Source of the DNA: Hyphococcus sp.
Lineage (GTDB): Bacteria > Pseudomonadota > Alphaproteobacteria > Caulobacterales > Parvularculaceae
DNA length: 60,914 nt
Assembly: GCA_028285645.1 (NCBI GenBank)
Contig: JANQOV010000143.1
Location: forward strand, 1 to 60,914
Reading direction: 5' to 3'
Made by a program: the position numbers and the translations under genes. Position 1 is the stretch's first letter; every line of letters starts with the position of its first letter. The notes beneath the pieces are model-generated. The model was not told the DNA's origin and ran no database searches. It was given only the letters and a program-made list of their open reading frames with translations. Shown here one piece after another: positions 8,449 through 16,676 of the stretch.

Positions 8449-9834
8449 ATGCAGGAAGACCTTGCCACGCTTATCCGGAATACCGCTGCGCAAGTCCGTA
8501 TGCGCGATTATTTGTGGGCGATCGGGATCAGCGCTGGCGTCGGCCTTGGCGCATATTTAAGCGGCGGCGCAGCCTTGTGGTTTGTGCTTATGACCTGGGG
8601 CGCCTTTCTGGCGGCGTTGGCGCTGCGTTATCGGTTTTCCGCAGGTCGGGTTTGGGCTGAGCCGATCCAGCGTATCGTGGAAACTGAACTGAATGCGCAA
8701 GAGGCGGAACTTTCCACCCTGCGCATGGCCCGCGGGGTTGCGCAATCGCTTCCTGAACCCTTGTTTATCCTGGATGCAAATGGTGACGTTGAACTTGCAA
8801 ACCCGGCGGCGGAGACCTTTATCGGCGCGACCTCTGCTGAGGGCCGTCACTTCGCAGCGGTGCTTAGGGCGCCACAGGTATTTGAAGCGGCCGAACAGGT
8901 TTTGGAAACGCTAGAAGCTAAGACGGTTGAATTTACGACAACCGGAGCGGTAGAGCGCTCATGCAGGGCCTATGTAGCGCCCTTGGAGGCTGCTGGTACG
9001 GCGCCGCGGCGCGTTCTGGTGTTTATTCATGATTTAACGTCAGAGCGGCGCTTAGAACAGATGCGTGCGGACTTTATCGCCAGCGCCAGCCATGAATTGC
9101 GCACGCCGTTGTCTTCGGTTCTTGGGTTTATTGAAACGTTGCGCGGTCCCGCAAAACAGGATGTCGAAGCGCAAGACAAGTTTCTGTCGATTATGCAGGC
9201 GCAAGCAGAACGCATGCAAAGGCTGGTATCAGACTTGATGTCTTTGTCGCATATCGAGCTGAACGAACACGTGCCGCCCAAAGAGCGGATAGATCTCGAT
9301 GAAGTCGCGCAAGACGTTTTTGACAGCCTCGCTCCGCTGTTCGAGCGAAAAAATGCGATTGTCGATTTCACAAATGAAGAAGATGAGCCAGTGACGATCA
9401 TTGGCGACCGGGATGAAATATTCCAAACGATCCAGAATTTGCTCGACAATGCAGTCAAATATGGCGGTGATCCTGCGATGATCAAAATCAGGGTTGGCAA
9501 AGGCGTCGCCCCGTTATTATCCGCTGACGGAGAAGTTGGTCACCGGGCTGGTGATTCAGCCGCGCAAGTGGCCGCGCGTCTCGGCGTCGCCGAAACAGCG
9601 CTCGCCTTCGTTCAAATCCGCGATTTTGGCGCTGGCATAGAGCGCGCCGACCTGCCGCGGCTAACCGAGCGCTTTTATCGCGTTAACGTTGAACGCAGCC
9701 TGAAAAGCGGCGGTACGGGGCTTGGTCTTGCAATCGTCAAACATATCATCAATCGCCATCAGGGAGGCTTTCAGATCGAAAGCCGTCTCGCTGGCGGCTC
9801 CGCATTCACTTGTTATTTCGAATGTGTTTCTTAA
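8449..9834 (+). CDS. phoR: Phosphate regulon sensor histidine kinase PhoR
   Basis: A 461-residue membrane histidine kinase. Two hydrophobic helices fill residues 20-62, a PAS-like domain follows (LPEPLFILDANGDVELANPA), then the HisKA box ASHELRTPLSSVLGF with the phospho-acceptor His near residue 215. The ATPase domain shows the N box (QNLLDNAVKYG), the F/G1 region (GAGIERADLPRLTERFYRV) and the G2 box (GGTGLGLAIVKHI). Overall design is that of PhoR, which senses phosphate status through the Pst-PhoU complex and phosphorylates PhoB. phoU and phoB follow on the same strand, which supports the call. An insertion of about 30 residues in the ATPase domain (LLSADGEVGHRAGDSAAQ) is longer than usual. 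Confidence 0.9.
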   Translation: MQEDLATLIRNTAAQVRMRDYLWAIGISAGVGLGAYLSGGAALWFVLMTWGAFLAALALRYRFSAGRVWAEPIQRIVETELNAQEAELSTLRMARGVAQSLPEPLFILDANGDVELANPAAETFIGATSAEGRHFAAVLRAPQVFEAAEQVLETLEAKTVEFTTTGAVERSCRAYVAPLEAAGTAPRRVLVFIHDLTSERRLEQMRADFIASASHELRTPLSSVLGFIETLRGPAKQDVEAQDKFLSIMQAQAERMQRLVSDLMSLSHIELNEHVPPKERIDLDEVAQDVFDSLAPLFERKNAIVDFTNEEDEPVTIIGDRDEIFQTIQNLLDNAVKYGGDPAMIKIRVGKGVAPLLSADGEVGHRAGDSAAQVAARLGVAETALAFVQIRDFGAGIERADLPRLTERFYRVNVERSLKSGGTGLGLAIVKHIINRHQGGFQIESRLAGGSAFTCYFECVS

Positions 9835-9999
9835 AAACCGAGCGTTTTTGACCGTCGCGCGCAGCCTGCTCATCCCTGCATTAACCGGTTAATCACTTTG
9901 GAAGGCGTCTTTTTCAGCTGTGGAAAATAAATGGCATGCGCCGCTGGGCTTTTCATCTCATTCGGTTAGGCGTACATATTGCGCCATCAATTTTGCTGG

Positions 10000-10017
10000 C
10001 TGACAAGAACTTGTCAC
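10000..10017 (+). promoter_or_regulatory. Candidate Pho box upstream of phoU
   Basis: Two 7 bp half-sites, CTGACAA and TTGTCAC, are separated by 4 bp, followed by an A-rich run. This is close to the PhoB direct-repeat consensus (CTGTCAT-N4-CTGTCAC). It lies 57 bp upstream of the chosen phoU start in the otherwise empty 240 bp between phoR and phoU. Matches are imperfect, so this is a candidate by eye only. Confidence 0.45.
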
Positions 10018-10074
10018 AAAAAAAGCGCAGATAGTCGTTCTTTTTCAAAACAGCCAAGCAGGAACACAGGCTTT

Positions 10075-10800
10075 ATGACGGCGATGGCGACCTCTACAGA
10101 TCTTTCACAACAAGCGCTCCATACTGAGTTATCGCGAATGGCGGCGCTTGTAGAAAGTCAGCTTGCCGGCGCCATTTCAGCCTTTGAGCGTCGCGAGATC
10201 GCTGCGGCAGAAAATCTGATCGAAGGTGACCGGCGTATTGATGAGTTCGACCGAGACATCGAAACTCGTGTGATGGCGCTGCTCGCCACCGGCAGCCTGA
10301 ATGAAACCGAGCTGCGCGAAGTGATGTCGGTGATGAAGCTGACGGGCGAATTGGAGCGGGTCGGCGATCTCGCCAAGAATGTTGCGAAACGGACACTGGC
10401 GATTAGCCAACAAAACCCGGCCAGCCCGACAACGGGGGTAGCGCGCATGGGGCGCGCGAGCTTGCGCCAGTTCTCGGACATTCTGGACGCTTACTCCGCT
10501 CGCAACCTGACGGCGGCGCGAGCTGTTTGGGGCGGCGATGACGAGGTTGATGAACTTTATAATTCGGTGTTTCAGGAAATCATCATGGAAATGATGCGCG
10601 ATCCTGGACAGATCAACGCCTGTACTCACCTTGTTTTTATTGCCAAAAATTTCGAACGCGTTGGCGACCATGCGACAAATATAGCCGAGGTGATTCACTT
10701 CTTGATGACCGGCGAGCCTCTGGTAGAAGAACGTCCCAAGGGCGATGAAACCGCATCGACGATGCTCGAGCCGCCAGTGAATTCAACGAAGTCCCAGTAG
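10075..10800 (+). CDS. phoU: Phosphate signalling protein PhoU
   Basis: The start is set at the ATG at 10075; the longer frame from 9979 adds a basic tail not typical of PhoU and would place the candidate Pho box inside the gene. The 241-residue protein has the two repeated three-helix PhoU modules, each with an E-x-x-RVGD signature: GELERVGDLAKNVAKRT and KNFERVGDHATNIAEV. PhoU links the PstSCAB transporter to PhoR and represses the Pho response when phosphate is plentiful. Here it sits between phoR and phoB, with no pst genes in the window; in many alphaproteobacteria pstSCAB lies between phoR and phoU. Confidence 0.93.
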   Translation: MTAMATSTDLSQQALHTELSRMAALVESQLAGAISAFERREIAAAENLIEGDRRIDEFDRDIETRVMALLATGSLNETELREVMSVMKLTGELERVGDLAKNVAKRTLAISQQNPASPTTGVARMGRASLRQFSDILDAYSARNLTAARAVWGGDDEVDELYNSVFQEIIMEMMRDPGQINACTHLVFIAKNFERVGDHATNIAEVIHFLMTGEPLVEERPKGDETASTMLEPPVNSTKSQ

Positions 10801-10830
10801 ACCATTTCGAAGACGACGCCAGAGGCGAAG

Positions 10831-11523
10831 ATGGCTGCAACGAGCGTTCTGATTGTGGAAGACGAAGAAGCGCTGGCGACGCTTCTGGAATACAATCTCA
10901 GCACAGAGAAATTCGATGTTACTGTCGCCAGCGACGGCGAAGAAGCGTTGTTGCGCATTGAAGAAAATACGCCGGATGTGGTTATTCTGGACTGGATGCT
11001 GCCAAAGGTGTCCGGGATTGAGGTCTGCCGGCGGCTGCGGTCGAAGCCGGAGACCCGCAATATTCCGATTATCATGCTGACAGCGCGCTCGGAAGAAGCG
11101 GACCGGGTACGCGGCCTCGAAATGGGGGCCGATGACTATCTCACGAAACCATTTTCGACCGCAGAGTTGATCGCACGGGTTCGCGCCGTCTTGCGCCGCA
11201 TACGCCCTGGATTAGTGGATGACAGCGTCAGCGTCGGCGAGATTGAAATCGACCGGGTCTCCCACCGCGTCAAACGCAGCGGCAAGGAAATCCATCTCGG
11301 TCCGACGGAGTTTCGCCTGCTTGACCATTTGATCCAGCATCCGGGCCGTGTTTTTTCAAGAGAGCAACTCTTGAATGCGGTTTGGGGTTCGGATGTTTTT
11401 GTAGAAGTGCGGACCGTCGACGTTCACATTGGCCGGCTTCGCAAGGCGCTTAACAAGCATAAGCAGGGCGATCCCATCCGCACCGTGCGATCCGCGGGTT
11501 ATGCGCTTGACGCCGAGGCGTAA
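10831..11523 (+). CDS. phoB: Phosphate regulon response regulator PhoB
   Basis: A 230-residue OmpR/PhoB-type regulator. The receiver domain has the acidic pair (EDEEA), the phospho-acceptor Asp near residue 54 (VVILDWMLPKVSG), the conserved Thr (IIMLTARSEE) and Lys (DDYLTKPFS). The winged-helix DNA-binding domain follows (LGPTEFRLLDHLIQHPGRVFSREQL ... VDVHIGRLRKAL). It starts 30 bp after phoU. With phoR upstream the identity as PhoB is strong. A bidirectional intrinsic terminator stands 33 bp after the stop. Confidence 0.95.
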   Translation: MAATSVLIVEDEEALATLLEYNLSTEKFDVTVASDGEEALLRIEENTPDVVILDWMLPKVSGIEVCRRLRSKPETRNIPIIMLTARSEEADRVRGLEMGADDYLTKPFSTAELIARVRAVLRRIRPGLVDDSVSVGEIEIDRVSHRVKRSGKEIHLGPTEFRLLDHLIQHPGRVFSREQLLNAVWGSDVFVEVRTVDVHIGRLRKALNKHKQGDPIRTVRSAGYALDAEA

Positions 11524-11555
11524 TCGGTCGGGGCGACCCATCATTAACGCAACAA

Positions 11556-11588
11556 AAAAGCCCGCCATTGATGCGGGCTTTTTATTTT
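11556..11588. terminator. Bidirectional intrinsic terminator between phoB and gcrA
   Basis: AAAAGCCCGC and its complement GCGGGCTTTT flank a 7-base loop, with a U-rich tail on the plus strand and the corresponding A/T run on the other side. It lies between the convergent phoB and gcrA stops and can end both transcripts. Confidence 0.9.
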
Positions 11589-11604
11589 CAATCGGGGTGA
11601 AGCT

Positions 11605-12114
11605 TTAACCGGCTGCGCGGCGCTTCTCGCGGTTCGGCAAAAGCCGGCGCGGATCCGGCCGTCGCTCAGTGCGACGCTGCGGCGGCTGAAACGCCATGTG
11701 AGCGTGATAAGCGCAATAGGATTTTCCGGGCAAAGTCGTTTGTCCGCAAAAATGAAAGTCATCGGTTGCAGGATCGCCGATAGGCCATTTGCACATATTG
11801 TTTTTGATCGTCGCGACGGTGACTTGATCGCCGGTATCGAGGGTGGCGGGGGCGATGAACTCCGGCTCCGGAATGACGGGTTTGACCTCTTCTGCTGGCG
11901 CTCGCCGCGCTTCCCCATTTACCTTCAGTTCTGGCGCGGCGCGGCCGCGCTGCGGTTTGGCGGGCGTTGCGCGGCCGGACAAGCCGAGCCGATGCACCTT
12001 GCCAATGACGGCGTTGCGAGTGACGCCGCCCATCTTGTTTGCTATCTGCGCGGCGGATAAGCCTTCCGCCCATAGCGTTTTCAGCTGCTCCACCCTCTCG
12101 TCGGTCCAGGCCAT
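11605..12114 (-). CDS. gcrA: Cell cycle regulator GcrA
   Basis: A 169-residue GcrA. The N-terminal DNA-binding region is diagnostic: MAWTDERVEQLKTLWAEGLS, then AQIANKMGGVTRNAVIGKVHRL. A proline/alanine-rich linker follows, and the C-terminal domain carries CKWPIGDP with a later C...YCAYH cluster typical of the sigma-70-binding part. GcrA works with CcrM-methylated GANTC sites to activate cell-cycle promoters in Caulobacter and relatives. Its presence is one of the better clues to the host group. The upstream 210 bp contains a 12 bp AT palindrome (separate entry). Confidence 0.95.
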   Translation of the reverse strand: MAWTDERVEQLKTLWAEGLSAAQIANKMGGVTRNAVIGKVHRLGLSGRATPAKPQRGRAAPELKVNGEARRAPAEEVKPVIPEPEFIAPATLDTGDQVTVATIKNNMCKWPIGDPATDDFHFCGQTTLPGKSYCAYHAHMAFQPPQRRTERRPDPRRLLPNREKRRAAG

Positions 12115-12273
12115 ATTGCCATGCTCCCTTGGCTTTCGACGGCTTAATCCTTCCGCCGTCTATAAAAATCCATCAATATGTAGTGTATTCCACAGCCCTC
12201 TCTCTCGAGGCGCCAAAATATAGTAGCCCAGCAGGTTTGAAACACAACATGGCGCCTGCGTATTTTTTTGCAC

Positions 12274-12285
12274 ACTATATATAGT
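12274..12285. repeat. 12 bp AT palindrome between gcrA and the ABC-2 permease
   Basis: ACTATATATAGT is a perfect inverted repeat in the AT-rich divergent gap, 39 bp upstream of the permease start and 160 bp upstream of gcrA. It could be part of a promoter or an operator; nothing in the sequence decides which. Confidence 0.4.
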
Positions 12286-12324
12286 TTAATCCGCTGCCTT
12301 GACGGTTGGAGACGCTAAGGGCCA

Positions 12325-13221
12325 ATGAATGATGCGGCGCACCAAAATGGACAGAAGGAAATGGACGTAGCAGCAGATAAACGTGCTGAAGAATACGGTG
12401 CGCTGAAAAATGCAGCGGCGTTTGGAGAGCGCCGCTTTGGCGCCGTGAATTGGCTTGGCCTGTGGACGCTTTATGTCAAAGAGGTTCGCCGATTCTTGAA
12501 GGTGCTTTTTCAAACGGTCATTGCGCCGGTCATCTCTACGCTGTTATTCCTCGTTGTCTTCACCGTCGCGTTTGGGAACGTGCGTCCCGATGTCGGGGGT
12601 GTCCCGTTCATAGTTTTTTTGACGCCCGGCTTGGTGATGATGGCGGTACTGACGAATGCGTTCACCAACTCCTCTTCGTCATTGATCATCGGCAAGGTGC
12701 AAGGATCGATCGTTGATGTGCTGATGCCGCCGCTTTCCGCAGCGGAACTTACAGTTGCTTTCGTTGCCGGCGCCGCGACGCGTGGCATCATGGTCGGGAT
12801 CATCACAGCGGTCACCAGCGCCGGGTTCATGGCGTTCAATGGATACGCCTTGCGTATCGAAATGTTCTGGGCAGTGATCTATTTCTCCTTTTCAGCGGCA
12901 GTTATGTTCGGCATGCTGGGTGTTATCGGGGGCATTTGGGCGGAAAAATTCGACCAACTTGCGGCCGTGACAAACTTTATTATTACGCCATTGACATTTC
13001 TTTCGGGCACATTTTATTCGGTGAACAGTCTTCCGGAACCGTTTCGGACCATTACCCAATATAATCCGGTGTTCTATCTCATAGATGGTTTTCGGGCTGG
13101 ATTTACCGGCCAAGCAGAAGCCAATCTGGCGATCGGCATTGCGGTCACGATGGCGCTGATGCTTTCCCTTGGAAGCGGCGCTTATCTTCTGTTGCGCGCA
13201 GGCTACAAGCTCAAAGAATAA
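12325..13221 (+). CDS. ABC-2 type transporter permease
   Basis: A 298-residue integral membrane protein with six predicted helices and the ABC-2 family layout: an N-terminal amphipathic stretch (WTLYVKEVRRFLKVL), then TM1 (APVISTLLFLVVFTVAF), a short VPFIVFLTPGLVMM loop, and the terminal LTFLSGTFYSVNSLPEPF ... QYNPVFYLIDGFRAGF segment. The C-terminal pattern matches the NodJ/YadH group of exporters. Its ATPase partner is normally encoded directly upstream, but here the upstream neighbour is the divergent gcrA, so the partner must lie elsewhere. Substrate unknown. hslO starts 19 bp downstream on the same strand. Confidence 0.9.
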   Translation: MNDAAHQNGQKEMDVAADKRAEEYGALKNAAAFGERRFGAVNWLGLWTLYVKEVRRFLKVLFQTVIAPVISTLLFLVVFTVAFGNVRPDVGGVPFIVFLTPGLVMMAVLTNAFTNSSSSLIIGKVQGSIVDVLMPPLSAAELTVAFVAGAATRGIMVGIITAVTSAGFMAFNGYALRIEMFWAVIYFSFSAAVMFGMLGVIGGIWAEKFDQLAAVTNFIITPLTFLSGTFYSVNSLPEPFRTITQYNPVFYLIDGFRAGFTGQAEANLAIGIAVTMALMLSLGSGAYLLLRAGYKLKE

Positions 13222-13240
13222 AAAACAGAGAGAAGCGTTC

Positions 13241-14173
13241 ATGAATAACCGGCCGGAACCCGGTGTTGCCGATGATTTCGTCTTGCCTTTTCAGGTTAGC
13301 GACACTGCCGTGCGCGGCCGCGTCGTGCGCTTGTCGGCGAGCATTCATCAGATATTATCCGCACACGAATTCCCGAATGCATTGTCCGAGCTTGTCGGCG
13401 AGGCGGCTTCGCTTGCGACGCTCATGGGCGCTGCGTTGAAATTTGATGGAAAACTTATCTTTCAGGCGCAAGGAGACGGTCCAGTTGCGATGGTTGTTGC
13501 GGATTATCAAGCCGGCGGCAAACTGCGCGCTACAGCAAAACTCGCCGGCGAGACGACGAACCTAAAGCGCGGCGCTGATACGCTGCTCGGCAAGGGTCAC
13601 ATCGCCATCACCATTGATCAGGGTCCGGACATGGATCGCTATCAGGGCGTTACGCCAATCGAAGGCCCAAGTCTTGCCGAGGCGGCCGTCTCCTATTTCC
13701 GGCAATCCGAACAGATCCCGACCGTCGTTAAACTAGCAGTGGCTCGTGCTCAATCGCCCGGCATGCCGGATCAGTGGCGCGCTGGCGGGGTCATGGCGCA
13801 GTTTGTCCCGGGTGAAGGCGGGGCGCGCGAGCGCGGCGAAGACGTGTTGATGGACGATCGCGACCGAGAAAACTGGGACCGCGCCGCCGCCTTTCTTGAA
13901 ACCGTGCAGCCTGACGAATTAGTGGACCCGCTGGTGAGCTCGGAAACGTTGCTCTATCGTCTTTTTCACGAAGACGGCGTGCGCGTATTTGATCCGCAAA
14001 GCGTTCACGCCGCCTGTAGCTGCACGCGCGAAAAGATCGCCCGGGTTTTGGCCAATTATGCTGCAGAAGATCTTGAGGATATGGTCGAGGACGGCGTTAT
14101 AAAGGTGGTCTGCGAATTTTGCCGAACCGCCTACCGTTTTGCGCCGGATGGGAGACCATTGACCGCCAGTTGA
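13241..14173 (+). CDS. hslO: Redox-regulated chaperone Hsp33
   Basis: The ATG at 13241 follows AGAGAGAAGC and is preferred to the in-frame upstream codon at 13169, which lies inside the permease gene. The 310-residue protein is a full Hsp33: an N-terminal substrate-binding domain and the C-terminal redox switch with the four zinc Cys in HAACSCTREKI and VCEFCRTAYRF (CxC and CxxC spaced by about 30 residues). Oxidation of these Cys releases zinc and activates the holdase. The gene sits just after the permease and just before ppk2. Confidence 0.95.
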   Translation: MNNRPEPGVADDFVLPFQVSDTAVRGRVVRLSASIHQILSAHEFPNALSELVGEAASLATLMGAALKFDGKLIFQAQGDGPVAMVVADYQAGGKLRATAKLAGETTNLKRGADTLLGKGHIAITIDQGPDMDRYQGVTPIEGPSLAEAAVSYFRQSEQIPTVVKLAVARAQSPGMPDQWRAGGVMAQFVPGEGGARERGEDVLMDDRDRENWDRAAAFLETVQPDELVDPLVSSETLLYRLFHEDGVRVFDPQSVHAACSCTREKIARVLANYAAEDLEDMVEDGVIKVVCEFCRTAYRFAPDGRPLTAS

Positions 14174-14184
14174 AAGAGCGCCGG

Positions 14185-14973
14185 ATGAAGAAAAAAGAGT
14201 ACGCAAAACAGCTGAAGGAACTCGAATTCGAACTCGCGAAGTTGCAGGAGACTGTGCACCGCAAGGGGTTGAAAGTCGCCATCATCTTTGAAGGCCGTGA
14301 CGCCGCCGGCAAAGGCGGCGCCATCAAGACCATCATGCGGCGCATGAATGCGCGCATCTGGCGGATCGTCGCTCTGCCAAAGCCGACTGAACGGGAACGC
14401 ACCCAATGGTATTTCGAACGCTATGTGCGCCACCTCCCGGCAGGTGGCGAGATCGTTCTGTTCGATCGTTCTTGGTATAATCGCGCCGTCATCGAACCAG
14501 TGATGGGGTTTTGTTCGAAAGCGGAGTACGAGACTTTTTTGAAAGAAGTTCCGAATTTTGAAAAAATGCTCGTGGATTCCGGGCTCATTCTTATCAAATT
14601 CTGGATTCACGTATCGTCCGAAGAGCAAGAAAAGCGTTTTCAGGACCGGGCGCGCGATCCAAGAAAGCGTTGGAAGCTTTCGCCAATCGACCTTAAGGGA
14701 CGGGACCTGTGGATTGAGTCTACTAAATACCGCGACGTTATGTTTGCGAAGACGCACGCGAAAATTGCGCCCTGGCTCCTGGTTGACGGCAACGACAAGG
14801 AAAAAGCGCGACTCAACATCATTAGAGCCATTTTGGATCGCGTCCCTTATGAATATAACGAAGACGCGTTTGAACCCATTGACCTGCCGCCGCGCCGCCT
14901 GGCTGAGGACGAAGGACGCGAATCATTTGACGTCGAGAAAAAATACCTCGTCAAGGATTACTACGTAGATTGA
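14185..14973 (+). CDS. ppk2: Polyphosphate kinase 2 (PPK2) family protein
   Basis: The start at 14185 (MKKKEYAKQL) is chosen because it lies just past the hslO stop; a longer frame runs back into hslO. The 262-residue protein has the PPK2 P-loop (FEGRDAAGKGGAIK) near residue 35, the Walker B-like VLFDRSWYNRA, and the lid-region Arg residues (RDPRKRWKLSPIDL). PPK2 enzymes move phosphate between polyphosphate and nucleoside di- or monophosphates, mostly in the direction of nucleotide synthesis. Whether this one prefers ADP, GDP or AMP cannot be told. The phoR-phoU-phoB block 3 kb upstream gives a phosphate-metabolism context, but a shared promoter is not evident. Confidence 0.93.
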   Translation: MKKKEYAKQLKELEFELAKLQETVHRKGLKVAIIFEGRDAAGKGGAIKTIMRRMNARIWRIVALPKPTERERTQWYFERYVRHLPAGGEIVLFDRSWYNRAVIEPVMGFCSKAEYETFLKEVPNFEKMLVDSGLILIKFWIHVSSEEQEKRFQDRARDPRKRWKLSPIDLKGRDLWIESTKYRDVMFAKTHAKIAPWLLVDGNDKEKARLNIIRAILDRVPYEYNEDAFEPIDLPPRRLAEDEGRESFDVEKKYLVKDYYVD

Positions 14974-14978
14974 GCAAC

Positions 14979-15809
14979 CTATAGCGTGAGCAAGCAGTTG
15001 AGCTTTGTGTCCAATATTGCCCGGTAGCCGCGCTCGATAGTGAGCGAACGCGCAGACCGGCCCGGCGCCTCATGCGACGTTTCAACCAACAAAAGCCTCG
15101 GCCACAGGGATTGCGGCGCAGTTTCAAAAAATCGCTTGAGCACCTGATGTTCAGCCCCTTCAATGTCGATCTTCATGGCGTCGATGCGCGAGACGCCTGA
15201 AAGCAGTGACAGAAGACTGCGCCCGCCAACGGTTATTGAACCTTCCTTCTTAATGTGGCTCATGCCGCGATTTTTGGCGTCGATGGAGAACGCAACCGGT
15301 CCGTCATCGGCGGTTGCCGCAAAGGGCAAGATTTTAATATCCGCCTGCGCCCTGGATGCGTTTCGGTTGAACTCAAGGCGCGCCACCATCTCCGGCGCCG
15401 GCTCAACGCATATTGCGCGCAATCTCTTTCCCATGCGCATACATTCTGCGCGCACAAAGAACGTATAAAGGCCGGCATTGGCGCCGATATCTGCGAAAGC
15501 AAAAGTTTCGGACTTGTGAGCGCCGATATGTTCTGCGAGCAGGGCGCGTTCTGCCGGGTCCCAATGTTGCGGCGTCAGGTAAACCCGTTTTTCGCAAATA
15601 TTGTCATACGGGTGAAGCCGTACTTTTTGACTATTGAAAACTCGAACGTCAAATGGTCGCCGCGCGCGCCCGCCGGCGGGGCCGAGCAACAGCGATGCGA
15701 GTTTACGCCCTGCGTAGTTGTAAGGAAGATGACGCCCAATCGCGCGAAATTGCTCCTGCAGGGAGGAGGGAAAATACGTTCCGTATTCGGCGCTATGCGA
15801 TACGGTCAT
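14979..15809 (-). CDS. FkbM family methyltransferase
   Basis: A 276-residue SAM-dependent methyltransferase of the FkbM type. The SAM motif is visible at FADIGANAGLYTFFV near residue 110, followed by the acidic strand ICVEPAPEMVARLEFN and the family hallmark IDAMKIDIEGAEHQVLKRF near residue 210. FkbM enzymes often methylate sugars or lipids in surface glycans and secondary metabolites. It overlaps by four bases (ATGA) the stop of the glycosyltransferase gene upstream on the minus strand, which suggests they modify the same surface glycan. Its 3-prime end faces ppk2 across a 5 bp gap. Confidence 0.9.
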   Translation of the reverse strand: MTVSHSAEYGTYFPSSLQEQFRAIGRHLPYNYAGRKLASLLLGPAGGRARRPFDVRVFNSQKVRLHPYDNICEKRVYLTPQHWDPAERALLAEHIGAHKSETFAFADIGANAGLYTFFVRAECMRMGKRLRAICVEPAPEMVARLEFNRNASRAQADIKILPFAATADDGPVAFSIDAKNRGMSHIKKEGSITVGGRSLLSLLSGVSRIDAMKIDIEGAEHQVLKRFFETAPQSLWPRLLLVETSHEAPGRSARSLTIERGYRAILDTKLNCLLTL

Positions 15810-16603
15810 TTTTTGCGATCACGCATTTGCCGTTCATACATTTTCACATCTCGCAACCAGCGGCCATGCGCCGACAGGAGCGCCAGGGAAAACCCATAAA
15901 GTCCGCCCCGGACATATTGCTGCAGGATGTATTTCTTGAGGAAGTAGACCGGCAAACCGAACACAATGCGCAGCGCAAGATAACCCCGCGTCTTCGGCGG
16001 CAGGGCGTCGGCCCGCACAGATGAATTGCGGTTGAGTTTTCCCATGAGTTGCGCCGCGCCGGTAAAAGCGTAATGCAGGATTGGCGCGCGAAGCCTGCCG
16101 ACCGACATGCCCGCCGGAATGATAAACTGATCCCAGGCCACATGATCCGGCGCGCGGATAGCGCGCCTGTCATAAAGCTTATGGCGGGTCTGCAGGGCGA
16201 AATTGAGCCACGGATCGCCATGGGGCGGAACTAGCGCCAGCATCGTCCGGTAAACCTTGTGCGGCGGCTCTCCAGTCTCGAACAACGCTCTTATTTCTGA
16301 AGCAAGCTCAGGGGAAACGATCTCGTCCGCATCAAGGTCTAGCAGCCAATCATACTGACAGGCGTCCTCCGCGAGGCGTTTTTGCCGGCCATTGCCGAGC
16401 CATTCATGCTCAATAACGCGGGCGCCGGCATCGCGTGCAATCTCTATCGTCTTGTCCGATGAACCGCTGTCGACAACGACGACTTCGCGCGTGATTGCGA
16501 GCGCCGCCGTCACGACCTCGCCGATCATCCGCTCTTCATTGAGCGTCCGGATGTATGCGGAGACAGGTGGGCGCTCTCGGTCTTCTATAATAAAACCTCC
16601 CAC
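15806..16603 (-). CDS. Family 2 glycosyltransferase (WaaE/KdtX-like)
   Basis: A 265-residue GT2 enzyme starting at a GTG codon. The nucleotide-sugar pocket is seen in VSAYIRTLNEERMIGEVV and VVVDSGSSDKTIEIA, and the DxD motif in WLLDLDADEIV near residue 95. The pattern and length are those of the WaaE/KdtX group of LPS-core beta-glycosyltransferases. A C-terminal hydrophobic patch (LRIVFGLPVYFLKKYILQ) suggests peripheral membrane association. Coupled by ATGA overlap to the FkbM methyltransferase. Donor and acceptor sugars are unknown. Confidence 0.88.
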   Translation of the reverse strand: MGGFIIEDRERPPVSAYIRTLNEERMIGEVVTAALAITREVVVVDSGSSDKTIEIARDAGARVIEHEWLGNGRQKRLAEDACQYDWLLDLDADEIVSPELASEIRALFETGEPPHKVYRTMLALVPPHGDPWLNFALQTRHKLYDRRAIRAPDHVAWDQFIIPAGMSVGRLRAPILHYAFTGAAQLMGKLNRNSSVRADALPPKTRGYLALRIVFGLPVYFLKKYILQQYVRGGLYGFSLALLSAHGRWLRDVKMYERQMRDRKK

Positions 16604-16676
16604 GCCGCGCTTAGCCCTGTCTCAATGCGGGAGAATCCCGGCAGCTGAGATGCTCGTTAGCAGTGCGCTCAGCAGC

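Noticed and set aside
9881..9892. TTAACCGGTTAA palindrome resembling a CtrA site
   Set aside because: Spacing between the TTAA halves is 4 bp, whereas CtrA needs 7; most likely chance.
9979..10074. N-terminal extension of phoU
   Set aside because: The extra 32 residues are basic and Ser-rich, do not match PhoU, and would include the Pho-box-like site; ATG 10075 is preferred.
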